Position numbers and translations under genes: made by a program
The notes under the pieces: model-generated
What the model was told of the DNA's origin: nothing
Seen by the model: only the letters and a program-made list of their open reading frames with translations
The model's database searches: none
Assembly: GCF_038896935.1 (NCBI RefSeq)
Contig: NZ_JBANDC010000007.1
Coordinates: 186,001 to 250,000, forward strand
From: Collimonas rhizosphaerae
GTDB taxonomy: Bacteria; Pseudomonadota; Gammaproteobacteria; Burkholderiales; Burkholderiaceae_D
DNA: 64,000 nt
Reading direction: 5' to 3'
Part shown: positions 35,731 through 44,207 of the stretch, piece by piece
Layout: the number at the start of each line of letters is the position of its first letter
Numbering within the stretch: the stretch's first letter is position 1

Positions 35731-36446
35731 GTACCGGCGCCGCCACCGCGAATGCTGCCATTCCCGCCGAAGGCGAAGACCTGGCGGTGCGCACCGCCGC
35801 CGGCCTTGGCATGATGTCCTGCCATCATTGCGGCACCGTCTGGCAAGAGGTGCGCGAACACGAGCATTGCGGGCTGTGCGGCACCGCGCTGCACCTGCGC
35901 AAGCCGGACAGCATCCGCCGCAGCTGGGCGTTCCTGATCGCTGCCTGCATCATGTACATCCCGGCCAACCTGATGCCGGTGATGATCACCAAGACCTTGC
36001 TCGGCGTGCAAGAGGATACGATCATGAGCGGCGTGATCTATTTCTGGGTATCCGGCGCCTGGGAGCTGGCGGCGATCATTTTCATCGCCAGTTTCCTGGT
36101 GCCGCTGTTCAAGCTGGCGTCCCTGATCCTGCTGACCTGGACCGCGCAGAAGCGCAGCCGCTGGCGCCGCCTGCAACGCGCCAAATTGTACCGGCTGGTG
36201 GAAATCATCGGCCGCTGGTCGATGCTGGATGTATTCGTGGTGTCGCTGCTGGCGGGCCTGGTGCAGATCGAAGGGTTCGCCAAGATCACCGCCGGCTTCG
36301 GCGTGCTGGCGTTTGCCTCGGTGGTGGTGCTGACCATGCTGGCGGCGCTCAGCTTCGATCCGCGCCTAAATTGGGACAACAGCGGGGACAGCAGCGATCA
36401 AGAGATGGATGAGAATCAGAGGATGAAAACACAAGATGAGCGATGA
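35727..36446 (+). CDS. pqiA: Paraquat-inducible protein A, C-terminal half (PqiA/LetA)
   Basis: This 239-aa second PqiA-like protein has zinc-ribbon CxxC pairs (CHHCGTVW, CGLCGTAL), then four membrane helices containing MYIPANLMPVMITKTLLG and GRWSMLDVFVVSLLAGLVQ, the PqiA signatures. Its start overlaps the previous stop by 4 bp and its end overlaps pqiB by 11 bp. It should form the inner-membrane part of a lipid-trafficking complex with its twin. Confidence 0.85.
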   Translation: MSTGAATANAAIPAEGEDLAVRTAAGLGMMSCHHCGTVWQEVREHEHCGLCGTALHLRKPDSIRRSWAFLIAACIMYIPANLMPVMITKTLLGVQEDTIMSGVIYFWVSGAWELAAIIFIASFLVPLFKLASLILLTWTAQKRSRWRRLQRAKLYRLVEIIGRWSMLDVFVVSLLAGLVQIEGFAKITAGFGVLAFASVVVLTMLAALSFDPRLNWDNSGDSSDQEMDENQRMKTQDER

Positions 36447-38070
36447 AAACACCCGGGACGGCGCCCTGCCCCCTTTGCCCGAGCCCAAGCTGAGCCGCAA
36501 GCGCGACTGGCTGCCGTCGCTGATCTGGCTGATCCCGATCGTCGCCGCGGTAGTCGGCTTGACGCTGGTGGTCAAGATCCTGGTCGAACGCGGGCCGTCG
36601 ATCACCATCACCTTCCGCACCGCGGAGGGCCTGGAAGCCGGAAAAACCAAGGTCAAGTACAAGGATGTCGATATCGGCCTGGTGCAAACCATCACCTTGA
36701 GCAAGGACCGTTCGCACGTGCTGGCCAACGTCCAGCTGTCGAAGGAAGCCGCAAGCTTTACCGCCGCCGACACCCGTTTCTGGGTAGTGCGGCCGCGGGT
36801 AGCGGCTTCCGGCGTCTCCGGCCTGAGCACCTTGCTGTCGGGCGCCTACATCGGCGCCGACGCCGGCACCTCCAAGGAAACGAAAGACGAATTCACCGGG
36901 CTCGAAGTGCAGCCCATCGTCAGGCTCGACGCCTCCGGCAAGCAATACATGCTGCACGCCGCCGACATCGGTTCGCTGGACATCGGCTCGCCGGTCTACT
37001 ACCGCCGCATCAAGGTCGGCCAGCTGGCGGCATTCGACCTGGACGCCGACGGCAAAGGCGTGACCTTGCGCATTTTCATCGATGCGCCTTACGACAAGTT
37101 CATCGGCGTCAACACCCGTTTCTGGCATGCCAGCGGCTTCGACATGCAGATCAACGCCAGCGGCTTCAAGCTGCGCACGCAATCGCTGGCGACCGTGGTG
37201 CTGGGCGGCATAGCCTTCCAGGCGCCGGACGACCAGCTCGGCACCACAGCCAAGGAAAACACCACCTTCAACCTGGCCGCGGACGAAGAAGCCGCCCTGA
37301 AGGAACCGGACGGCCCGTCGGAAACCGTGGTGATGTATTTCAACCAGTCGCTGCGCGGCCTGACGCCAGGCACCACCGTCGATTTCCGCGGCGTGGTGCT
37401 GGGCGAGGTCAAATCGATAGGCATAGAATACGATACCAAGCGCCGCGAATTCAGCATGCCGGTGGTGGTGCAGGTCTATCCCGAGCGGCTGGGACGCCGT
37501 TATGCCGAGGATGAAAAACACTCGAGCTACACCGCCAAGCAGCGCCTGCAATACATGGTCAGCCGCGGCCTGCGGGCGCAGCTGCGCACCGGCAACCTGC
37601 TGACCGGCCAGTTATATGTCGCACTCGACTTTTTCCCGAAGGCGGCGCCGGCCACCATCGATACGTCAAGCGCCATCATCGAGCTGCCGACCATTCCCAA
37701 CAGCCTGGATGAAATCCAGTCGCAGATCGCCGAGATCGCCAAGAAACTCAGCAAGGTGCCGTTCGACCAGATCGCCGCCGACCTGCAGAAAACCCTGGGC
37801 ACCCTGAACCGTACCCTGCTCAATGCCGAGCAGCTGACCAAGAGCCTGAACAACGACGTCGCGCCGGAAATCACTGCTGCCATGAAGGACGTGCGGGTCA
37901 CGCTGGACAACGCCAACCGCACCCTGTCCGACAATGCGCCGCTGCAGCAGGATATCCGCGCGACCCTGCAGGAACTGACACGCTCGGCAGCGTCGGTGCG
38001 GATCCTGACCGACTACCTGGAACGCCATCCGGAAGCCCTGATCCGCGGCAAGCAAGAGGAAAAGAAATAA
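36436..38070 (+). CDS. pqiB: Intermembrane transport protein PqiB (MCE domains)
   Basis: This 544-aa protein (E. coli PqiB 546 aa) has one N-terminal membrane anchor (about residues 25-50), three MCE/MlaD domains (starting near 50, 165 and 290, each opening with ITFRTAEGLEAGKTKVKY-, LRIFIDAPYDKF- or MYFNQSLRGLTPGTTVDFRG-like strands) and a long C-terminal helical needle (about 420-540). In E. coli PqiB forms a syringe-like tunnel between the membranes for lipids. The gene overlaps both neighbours. Confidence 0.9.
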   Translation: MSDENTRDGALPPLPEPKLSRKRDWLPSLIWLIPIVAAVVGLTLVVKILVERGPSITITFRTAEGLEAGKTKVKYKDVDIGLVQTITLSKDRSHVLANVQLSKEAASFTAADTRFWVVRPRVAASGVSGLSTLLSGAYIGADAGTSKETKDEFTGLEVQPIVRLDASGKQYMLHAADIGSLDIGSPVYYRRIKVGQLAAFDLDADGKGVTLRIFIDAPYDKFIGVNTRFWHASGFDMQINASGFKLRTQSLATVVLGGIAFQAPDDQLGTTAKENTTFNLAADEEAALKEPDGPSETVVMYFNQSLRGLTPGTTVDFRGVVLGEVKSIGIEYDTKRREFSMPVVVQVYPERLGRRYAEDEKHSSYTAKQRLQYMVSRGLRAQLRTGNLLTGQLYVALDFFPKAAPATIDTSSAIIELPTIPNSLDEIQSQIAEIAKKLSKVPFDQIAADLQKTLGTLNRTLLNAEQLTKSLNNDVAPEITAAMKDVRVTLDNANRTLSDNAPLQQDIRATLQELTRSAASVRILTDYLERHPEALIRGKQEEKK

Positions 38071-38702
38071 TGACATCCACCACATCGACACGCATCTGCG
38101 GCATCGCTGCCGCGCTACTGCTGGCCGGCTGCACTTCCGCTCCCACCCACTTTTACACGCTGGCGGCGCCGGCAGCGGCGGCGCCGGCCATCCAGAATTC
38201 CAGGCTGTACATCGACGTCGCGCCGGTCTCCCTGCCAGAACGCCTGGCGCGGCCGCAACTGGTGGTGCGCAGCGCCGGCAGCGCTTCCAGCACGCGGGTC
38301 GACATCCTGGAGCAGGAACGCTGGTCGTCGCCGTTCAACAATGAATTGCGGGACGCGCTGGCCAGTGGCATCGCCAATCGCCTGGGTGCGATCGACGTCA
38401 GCCGCAGCGGCCGGCCGACGGACCAGCCGGTGTACCGGATTGCGGTCGAGCTGCGCGAATTCGACGCCGTGCCCGGCGACAAGGTGCAAGCCACTTACGG
38501 CTGGACCATCAGCCGTTCCGACAACGGCCGCAGCAGCGCCTGCCAGCTGAAAGTGGCGGCCACAGTCACTCCGGGGATAGATGGCTTGGTGCTTGGGGTG
38601 CAGCGCACCGTTGCGGATGTGGCCAATGGCATTGCCGCCAACATCACGGCATTCAAGGTGAATCCCGCAGCCGTTTGCCAGGGCGCAAGTCCGCAGGCAT
38701 GA
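38070..38702 (+). CDS. pqiC: PqiC/YmbA-like outer-membrane lipoprotein
   Basis: This 210-aa lipoprotein has a signal ending in LLAGC (Cys near 17), followed by THFYTLAAP, the opening of the ABC-type transport auxiliary lipoprotein (DUF330) domain. LYIDVAPVSLPERLARPQLVVR continues the fold. It anchors PqiB to the outer membrane. Its ATG overlaps the pqiB stop by one base, completing a four-gene operon. Confidence 0.88.
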   Translation: MTSTTSTRICGIAAALLLAGCTSAPTHFYTLAAPAAAAPAIQNSRLYIDVAPVSLPERLARPQLVVRSAGSASSTRVDILEQERWSSPFNNELRDALASGIANRLGAIDVSRSGRPTDQPVYRIAVELREFDAVPGDKVQATYGWTISRSDNGRSSACQLKVAATVTPGIDGLVLGVQRTVADVANGIAANITAFKVNPAAVCQGASPQA

Positions 38703-38727
38703 ACATCAAAAAAGCATCAAAAAAACG

Positions 38728-39462
38728 TCAGAAGCGTTCGTAACCCAGCAGATAGCGCCATTCGCCGACCGCCAGGCCGGCCATCGGCAGGCGGCCGATA
38801 CGGATGCGCTTGCTGGCCACCACTTGCAGCCCGACCTGTTCGCACATGTGCACGACCAGCCCGCGCGGCGGCGCCTTGAGGGCGAAACGCAGGCGTCTTT
38901 CGTTTTGCCAGCTGACCTTGATCGGCGGCAGCGGCTTGCGGTTGAAACTCAAGCCGTGGTTCAGCAATTTCAGCCCGTCGGGAATGATGTCACCCGCGAC
39001 TTCGACTATGTATTCATGCTCGATCTTGGCGGCGTCGTCCACCAGCTTGCGGGTTATCCGCCAGTCCTGGGTAAACACCAGCAAGCCGCTGGCCAGCGTC
39101 TCCAGCGGTTCGATCAGGTTCAGGTTGGCCAGGTGGCGCTTCAGGAAACGCAGTTCGGCGCGGTCGTCGGCGGCGCGCTTGTCCGGCACGATCAGCTGCG
39201 CCGCCAGCTCGCTCAGCGCCGGGCCGGCGAACAGGTCGAAGCCGGCCGGCTTGTGGAACAGGATGGTGACCGGGTCTTGCGGTTCAAGCGTAGCGTCCGC
39301 GGCCAGCTCCACCTGCTGCCGCGCACCGATGCGCAAGCCAGGTTCTTCCACCACTTTGCCATCGACCTTGACCCAGCCGCCCTCGATATATTGTTCCGCC
39401 TCGCGGCGGGAGCACGAAACCAGTTCGGCGAGATGTTTTGCAAGGCGGATTGATTCAGTCAT
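38728..39462 (-). CDS. RsuA/RluF-family pseudouridine synthase homologue with altered active site
   Basis: This 244-aa protein has an N-terminal S4 RNA-binding domain (residues 1-60, AKHLAELVSCSRREAEQYIEGG with VKVDGKVV) and a pseudouridine-synthase domain (LFHKPAGFD onward). The catalytic motif, normally RLD-x-x-(T/S)-x-GLL with the nucleophilic Asp, reads PLETLASGLLVFT here: Asp is replaced by Glu and Arg by Pro. The rest of the fold (KIEHEYIVEV) is intact. It may bind RNA without isomerising uridine, or use a shifted active site. Fold confidence is high, activity doubtful. Confidence 0.82.
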   Translation of the reverse strand: MTESIRLAKHLAELVSCSRREAEQYIEGGWVKVDGKVVEEPGLRIGARQQVELAADATLEPQDPVTILFHKPAGFDLFAGPALSELAAQLIVPDKRAADDRAELRFLKRHLANLNLIEPLETLASGLLVFTQDWRITRKLVDDAAKIEHEYIVEVAGDIIPDGLKLLNHGLSFNRKPLPPIKVSWQNERRLRFALKAPPRGLVVHMCEQVGLQVVASKRIRIGRLPMAGLAVGEWRYLLGYERF

Positions 39463-39521
39463 GTATGAGATCCGGAGACATAAAAATTGCGGACGGCCAT
39501 TGTAACCGTCTTACCCCTGGT

Positions 39522-39746
39522 TCATTTGCGATACAGTTCAGGCCGCGGCTTGTTGCGCTGTTCGTAGATCGTCTTGGCGTCTTCGCGCGCGCGCTCCAGC
39601 GTACGCATGACGGGATCGTCGTCGTGCAGGGTGAAAAAATCCTCGGCTTGCGCATTCATCACATACTTGATCGCGGCCTTCTCTTTCACGTCGTACAGCT
39701 CCACCAGCAAGGTGGTGACTTCATCCAGGTATTCTTCATAGGTCAT
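39522..39746 (-). CDS. Conserved small hypothetical protein
   Basis: This 74-aa acidic protein is largely helical (MTYEEYLDEVTTLLVELYDV, then AQAEDFFTLHDDDPVMRTLE). It has no signal peptide or membrane segment. It is transcribed alone, upstream of the pseudouridine-synthase-like gene on the same strand. Amino-acid composition is that of a real protein, and I recall similar short proteins in Burkholderiales, but no function. Confidence 0.6.
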   Translation of the reverse strand: MTYEEYLDEVTTLLVELYDVKEKAAIKYVMNAQAEDFFTLHDDDPVMRTLERAREDAKTIYEQRNKPRPELYRK

Positions 39747-39848
39747 GGTTGACTCCGGTGTTCCTTGCCGCGCTCACCTTCATCCACGGTGTTACAGGAA
39801 GAGCCCGGCGAGCGTATTTTGCACCAAATGCGCCTGGGGACCAAGCCA

Positions 39849-41393
39849 TCAGGATGAATGTCCCCGCACCGGCGGCTTCAATCCGGCGAATCTTCGCCAC
39901 AAGCGGCTGATTTCTGGCCTGTGTTTGCCGCCGGAAGCCAGCAGGCTGACCGCCACGCCGCAGGATCCGGCCAATTCGGGATGCAGCTCTGCCAGCTGCT
40001 GCAGCAGCTGGGCAGCGACGCTGCGGTCGTTGTCCGCACCCAAGCCATCTTGCAAGTCGCCGAGCGCCGCCAGGTAGGCATGGGTGTGCCTGGCCGGAAA
40101 ATACGACACAAAGAATTCGGTGGCGTAGCGCGCCTTCTTGGCCGCGATCCTTACCCGGTGGCGCCTGGCGGCGTCCTGCCGCTTGATGCGGCTGCCCCGT
40201 TTCAGCAATTTTTTCTGCAGCCCCGCGAGCTTCCTGACCGCGAATTTTTCCAGGGGCGCAGACAGCGCGGCCACCTGCCCTGCGCCCAGTTCTTCGCGCC
40301 AGCGCCGCCCTTCTATCCAGCTGCCCAGCAATAACAGCAGGCGCGTATATGCACGCGAAGTCACCGCAGTCGCGACCGCCTGGCGACGCCTGCCGGCTTC
40401 ACTGAAAGTGAGCTGCCGCAAACTGTCCAGCTGCCGCTCGTCCGGGCAACGCCTTACCGCTTCGTCCAGCGTCGCCACGGCCAGCACCTCCCAATCGCGC
40501 GCCGGCCCCAGCGTGGCCGCCAGCCAGTCAAGCCGTTCCGCTATTTCCGGCTGCGCCGGGATGACCTTTTTAAACAGGCCCAGCACAGCGCGCAAACGCC
40601 GCAATCCGACCCGCATCTGATGCAGGCTTTCCGGATCGGCGCCATGCACCACGCCATCTTCATTGCCTTGCATCTGCGCCAGGCAATTGCCGAGCAGGGC
40701 CTGGAATCCCTGCTCCAGCGTCAAGCCGGACGCCAGCTCGATCGGCTTGGCCTTGACCACGGCAGGCGCGTGCGGCGCATGCATGGCATAACCGCGCTCG
40801 GCCTTGCTGGCGTTGGCGGCGCGCAGCGGCAGCGTCTGCTGCAAGGCCAGCGCCAATTCAAACAGGCTCGCCGCGTTGCCGGCCTTGAGCTCCAGTTCGA
40901 TTTCGCTGATCGGAATGCGCTTGCCGCCATGCAGGATTTCGCCCTGGTCCAGGGCTAGCTCGACTTCGTCCCCGGCCTGCGACCGCAGCAGCCAGATCGT
41001 GCGTTTGAATTGTGTGGTGAATATCGGCAGCAGACGATTGGCAAGGCTTGGCGCCGCCAGCAATGCAGCCACCGCCGAACCGGGCTCCAGCAGTCCGCGC
41101 AGCGCGTGCAAGTCAGGCGCCGCGCCGCTGACCTCGGACTCCCATTCAGGGCGTTGATGCAAGCCGGCCGCAGCCTGGCCGCCGCTCTTGCAAGTCTGGA
41201 TCCAGCGCGAGCCCGCCTTGCGCACCCGCAGCGCGGTGTGGCTGCGCTGCAGGTGCAGGTCGGGCGTGTCGAAGTAGATGCTGGTCAGCTGCTGCGACCG
41301 GGGCTTGCCGGTGGCGTAATGTTTTAACAGGGGATGGCGGCGAAAGCTTGCGACGTCCCGCGGCTCCAGTAGCAGTTTTAATTCGATTTCCAT
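39849..41393 (-). CDS. CYTH and CHAD domain protein (inorganic triphosphatase-like)
   Basis: This 514-aa protein joins an N-terminal CYTH domain (residues 1-205; signature E-x-E-x-K in MEIELKLL, plus KRTIWLLRS and ELELK strands) to a C-terminal CHAD domain (about 220-500; HQMRVGLRRLRAVLGLF, RVRIAAKKARYATEFF). The E. coli relative YgiF is an inorganic triphosphatase, while CHAD domains bind polyphosphate. It is a single gene with an AT-rich gap upstream. Confidence 0.88.
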   Translation of the reverse strand: MEIELKLLLEPRDVASFRRHPLLKHYATGKPRSQQLTSIYFDTPDLHLQRSHTALRVRKAGSRWIQTCKSGGQAAAGLHQRPEWESEVSGAAPDLHALRGLLEPGSAVAALLAAPSLANRLLPIFTTQFKRTIWLLRSQAGDEVELALDQGEILHGGKRIPISEIELELKAGNAASLFELALALQQTLPLRAANASKAERGYAMHAPHAPAVVKAKPIELASGLTLEQGFQALLGNCLAQMQGNEDGVVHGADPESLHQMRVGLRRLRAVLGLFKKVIPAQPEIAERLDWLAATLGPARDWEVLAVATLDEAVRRCPDERQLDSLRQLTFSEAGRRRQAVATAVTSRAYTRLLLLLGSWIEGRRWREELGAGQVAALSAPLEKFAVRKLAGLQKKLLKRGSRIKRQDAARRHRVRIAAKKARYATEFFVSYFPARHTHAYLAALGDLQDGLGADNDRSVAAQLLQQLAELHPELAGSCGVAVSLLASGGKHRPEISRLWRRFAGLKPPVRGHSS

Positions 41394-41480
41394 GCTTCTA
41401 GCATACTTCCAAACCGCTGCTTTCAGTAAGCTATTGTGTTAATGCCATGCACCTGGAATGCGCCGGAACCAGCCAGAATC

Positions 41481-41693
41481 CTAGAATTCGCGGCTGCGCG
41501 AACGGCAGGCTCGCTTCATCGCCGGAATCATGCTGTAGCCGCTTTGCCGATAATAACGATAGAAATAGAAAAAGGTTTTCATGTCAGGCGCGCCAATGTC
41601 CGAGGGATTGAGGGTTTCCAGCAAGAACGGAACGCGTGGCGCGGCAGTTGACCAGATATCGATGAAATAACAATCTTTAACCTTTGCACTCAT
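41481..41693 (-). CDS. Small hypothetical protein
   Basis: This 70-aa open frame has a basic C-terminus (FYRYYRQSGYSMIPAMKRACRSRS), a pattern seen in short hypothetical proteins of related genera. The ribosome binding site is weak (AGG close to the ATG). It has no recognised domain. It may be a real small cationic protein, or a shorter 33-aa form starting at its internal Met. Confidence 0.4.
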   Translation of the reverse strand: MSAKVKDCYFIDIWSTAAPRVPFLLETLNPSDIGAPDMKTFFYFYRYYRQSGYSMIPAMKRACRSRSREF

Positions 41694-41808
41694 CCTGCCC
41701 GCTTCTAGCCCGCTTCTAGCCCAACTCTTGTCCGATAGCCGGCCCTGCCTGCACAGCCGGCTTCCGGCAGCGTAATATCATGCTGTCCAGATCAAGCGAT
41801 TGTCATCG

Positions 41809-42564
41809 ATGCCGATTCCATATTTGAGAAAACTGACTGGCAAGGAGCGCAGCCAGCAAGCAAACCGCCACCTGGCGTTTTTCCTGTCCTTCATCGCCGG
41901 CGCGATCAATGCCGGCGGCTTCCTCGCGGTCGGGCAATACACTTCCCACATGTCCGGCATCGTTTCGTCGATGGCGGACAATCTTGCACTGGGTTCGCTG
42001 GGGCTGATGCTGGCTGGCCTGGCATGCCTGCTGTCGTTCCTGTTCGGCGCCATGACATCTGCCCTGCTCATCAACTGGGGACGGCGGCAAGACCTCCATG
42101 CGGAATTTGCGCTGCCTTTGATGCTGGAAGCGGGCTTGCTGCTGGTGTTTGGCCTGCTGGGCGGCAACCTGGAGGGACATAAATGGCTGTTCGTGCCGAT
42201 GACAGTGATACTCCTGTGCGCCATCATGGGTTTGCAAAACGCCATCATCACCAAGATTTCCAAAGCCGAGATCCGCACCACCCACGTCACCGGCATGGTC
42301 ACCGACATCGGCATCGAACTCGGCAAGCTGGTTTACTGGAACCGGCTGGAGCCTGGCAGCAAGCAGCCAGACGTCATCGCCGACCGCGCCAAATTGCGGC
42401 TGCTAACCACCCTGGTCATGCTGTTTTTCAGCGGCGGCCTGGTCGGGGCACTGGGCTTCAAGCATATCGGCTTCATCGCCACCGCGGTGCTGGCCGCTAC
42501 CTTGATGTGCCTGGCGATCGTGCCTATCGTCGACGATTTCCTGAAATTCCAGCGCAATGCCTGA
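41809..42564 (+). CDS. YoaK/DUF1275 family membrane protein
   Basis: This 251-aa protein has about six membrane helices. The family signature FLSFIAGAINAGGFLAVGQYTSHMSG lies at residues 25-50 and GLQNAIITKISKAEIRTTHVTG near 145-166. DUF1275 proteins are widespread inner-membrane proteins of unknown function. ATG 41809 is preferred to an upstream TTG at 41800. It ends 31 bp before the convergent efflux lipoprotein gene. Confidence 0.83.
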   Translation: MPIPYLRKLTGKERSQQANRHLAFFLSFIAGAINAGGFLAVGQYTSHMSGIVSSMADNLALGSLGLMLAGLACLLSFLFGAMTSALLINWGRRQDLHAEFALPLMLEAGLLLVFGLLGGNLEGHKWLFVPMTVILLCAIMGLQNAIITKISKAEIRTTHVTGMVTDIGIELGKLVYWNRLEPGSKQPDVIADRAKLRLLTTLVMLFFSGGLVGALGFKHIGFIATAVLAATLMCLAIVPIVDDFLKFQRNA

Positions 42565-42595
42565 ATTCAAGACAAGACTTGTGATTGTTTAAGTA

Positions 42596-44047
42596 CTACC
42601 AGCCGCCGCCCAAGGCGCGAAACGTCGCCACCACGGCACGGCCGCTGCCGGTTTGCGCGCGCGCCAGCTGGTCGCGCGCGGCCAGCAGCTGCCGGTCTTG
42701 CTCCAGCACTTCGGCCAGGCTGGTGGCGCCGCCCTTGTAAGCGTCCTCCGAAGAATCCCGCGCCCGCACGTTGGCATCGACTTCACGGATCAATTCCCGG
42801 CGTTCAGCGTCGAGCTCGGTTTGCATCACCAATGCGTTCTCGACGTCCTCGGTCGCCCGCAGCATGGATTGGCGGTAACCTGCCAGCGCTTCCGCGTTGA
42901 CGCCTTTGGCGCGCGCGACTTCGGCATCGACCCGGCCGAAGTCGAACAAGCGCCAGCGCAGGCCGACCAATGCCAGCGGCTGGAAACTGGCGGACGATGG
43001 TGTCGCGCTGCTCAAGCTTTCAAAGCCGAGCAGCGCCGACAATGAAAATTTCGGATAGTACTCGGCAATCGCCACGCCGATGCGGGCATTCGACGCCGCC
43101 AGGCGCCGTTCGGCGGCAATCACATCGGGCCGGCGGCGCAGCAGGTCTTCCGGTTTCAGGGTTACCGCCAGCGCCGGGATGGACGCTTCAGCGGCGGGTT
43201 CCGCCAGTTCCGCGGCATAGGTGCCGGGCTGGGCGCCCATCAGTACATCGAGCCGATTCAACTGGACATCGCGTTCAGCCCGCAGCGGTGGGATGGTGGC
43301 CTTGACCTGGGCCAGGCGCGCTTCGGCCTGGGCTTGCTCGCGCTGGGTCGACATGCCCTCCTTCAGCCGCAAGTTGACCAGCTCCAGCAAATCGCTGTCG
43401 GCCTTGATCTCGTCCGCCGCAAGGGCGATGCGGGTTTGGGCGCCGCGCACGCGGAAATAGGCATCGGCGGCTTCGGCCGCGACCGATACGCGCACGCCCA
43501 GCCTGTCGGCCTCGGCCGCCTGCGCTTCGGCGCTAGCCGCCTCGGCGCCGCGGCCCAGTCCGCCGGCCAGGTCGATTTCCCAACTGGCGCCAACACCGTC
43601 GCTATACAAGGTGGCGTTACGGCGGTAACCGGGCTGGTGGCTGGCCAGTTCGCCCAGCTCGCTTTGCAGCGACTGGCGCTCTTTGGCGACCTGGGCGCTC
43701 ACGCTGCCGACCGGCAGCAACGCCGCGCTCGACAGGCGCGCAACGGCGCGCGCCTGCTCAACCCGGGCCAGCGCGGCGGCCAGGTCCAGGTTCTGCGCCA
43801 GCACCCGCTCGATAATCCGCGTCAGCGCCGGATCGTTGAAATGTGTCCACCAGGCATCCAGGACGAGCGGCGCGCTGGCCGCCACTGGCGCCGCATGATG
43901 AAACGCCTTTGGCATGGTCGAGGCCGGCCCGGCATAGTCGGGACCGGCGGCGCAGGCGGCCAGCGCCAGCAACATTGCTGCGCCGAGCAGCGCCTTCGGC
44001 GCACGCGACAGGCGTGCCGCCGGCATTACGGCCTTGCTGGTTTTCAT
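42596..44047 (-). CDS. Outer-membrane efflux lipoprotein (NodT/OprM-like)
   Basis: This 483-aa channel component has a lipoprotein signal with lipobox LAAC (about residue 32), AGPDYAGP, and two outer-membrane-efflux repeats. LDAWWTHFNDPALTRIIERVLAQNLDLAAALARVEQAR is typical NodT-family sequence. ATG 44047 has AAGGAAA upstream. It is divergent from emrA-like and emrB-like genes across a 160-nt regulatory gap, so the three gene products probably form one drug-export pump. Confidence 0.87.
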   Translation of the reverse strand: MKTSKAVMPAARLSRAPKALLGAAMLLALAACAAGPDYAGPASTMPKAFHHAAPVAASAPLVLDAWWTHFNDPALTRIIERVLAQNLDLAAALARVEQARAVARLSSAALLPVGSVSAQVAKERQSLQSELGELASHQPGYRRNATLYSDGVGASWEIDLAGGLGRGAEAASAEAQAAEADRLGVRVSVAAEAADAYFRVRGAQTRIALAADEIKADSDLLELVNLRLKEGMSTQREQAQAEARLAQVKATIPPLRAERDVQLNRLDVLMGAQPGTYAAELAEPAAEASIPALAVTLKPEDLLRRRPDVIAAERRLAASNARIGVAIAEYYPKFSLSALLGFESLSSATPSSASFQPLALVGLRWRLFDFGRVDAEVARAKGVNAEALAGYRQSMLRATEDVENALVMQTELDAERRELIREVDANVRARDSSEDAYKGGATSLAEVLEQDRQLLAARDQLARAQTGSGRAVVATFRALGGGW

Positions 44048-44102
44048 GGCGGTTTCCTTTTGCCCTGCTGTTTAAAGAAGAATTTAAAAAAGAATTTTTA
44101 GT

Positions 44103-44157
44103 AACTTGCATTACGATAGTCACTAGTGTAAAGTGACTTTCATTATGAAAGCAAGTT
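44103..44157. promoter_or_regulatory. Nested dyads in the divergent efflux promoter
   Basis: The gap between the outer-membrane factor and emrA-like genes carries several symmetrical elements: AACTTGC (44103-44109) with GCAAGTT (44151-44157); AGTCACT (44118-44124) with AGTGACT (44132-44138); and CTTTCATTATGAAAG (44137-44151). This is a probable binding region for a repressor such as the HxlR-type protein encoded at 47752. Confidence 0.5.
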
Positions 44158-44207
44158 GTTTTTTTCAAGTCTCGCCGATAGGCATATACATATAAGGAGC
44201 TGCAACC

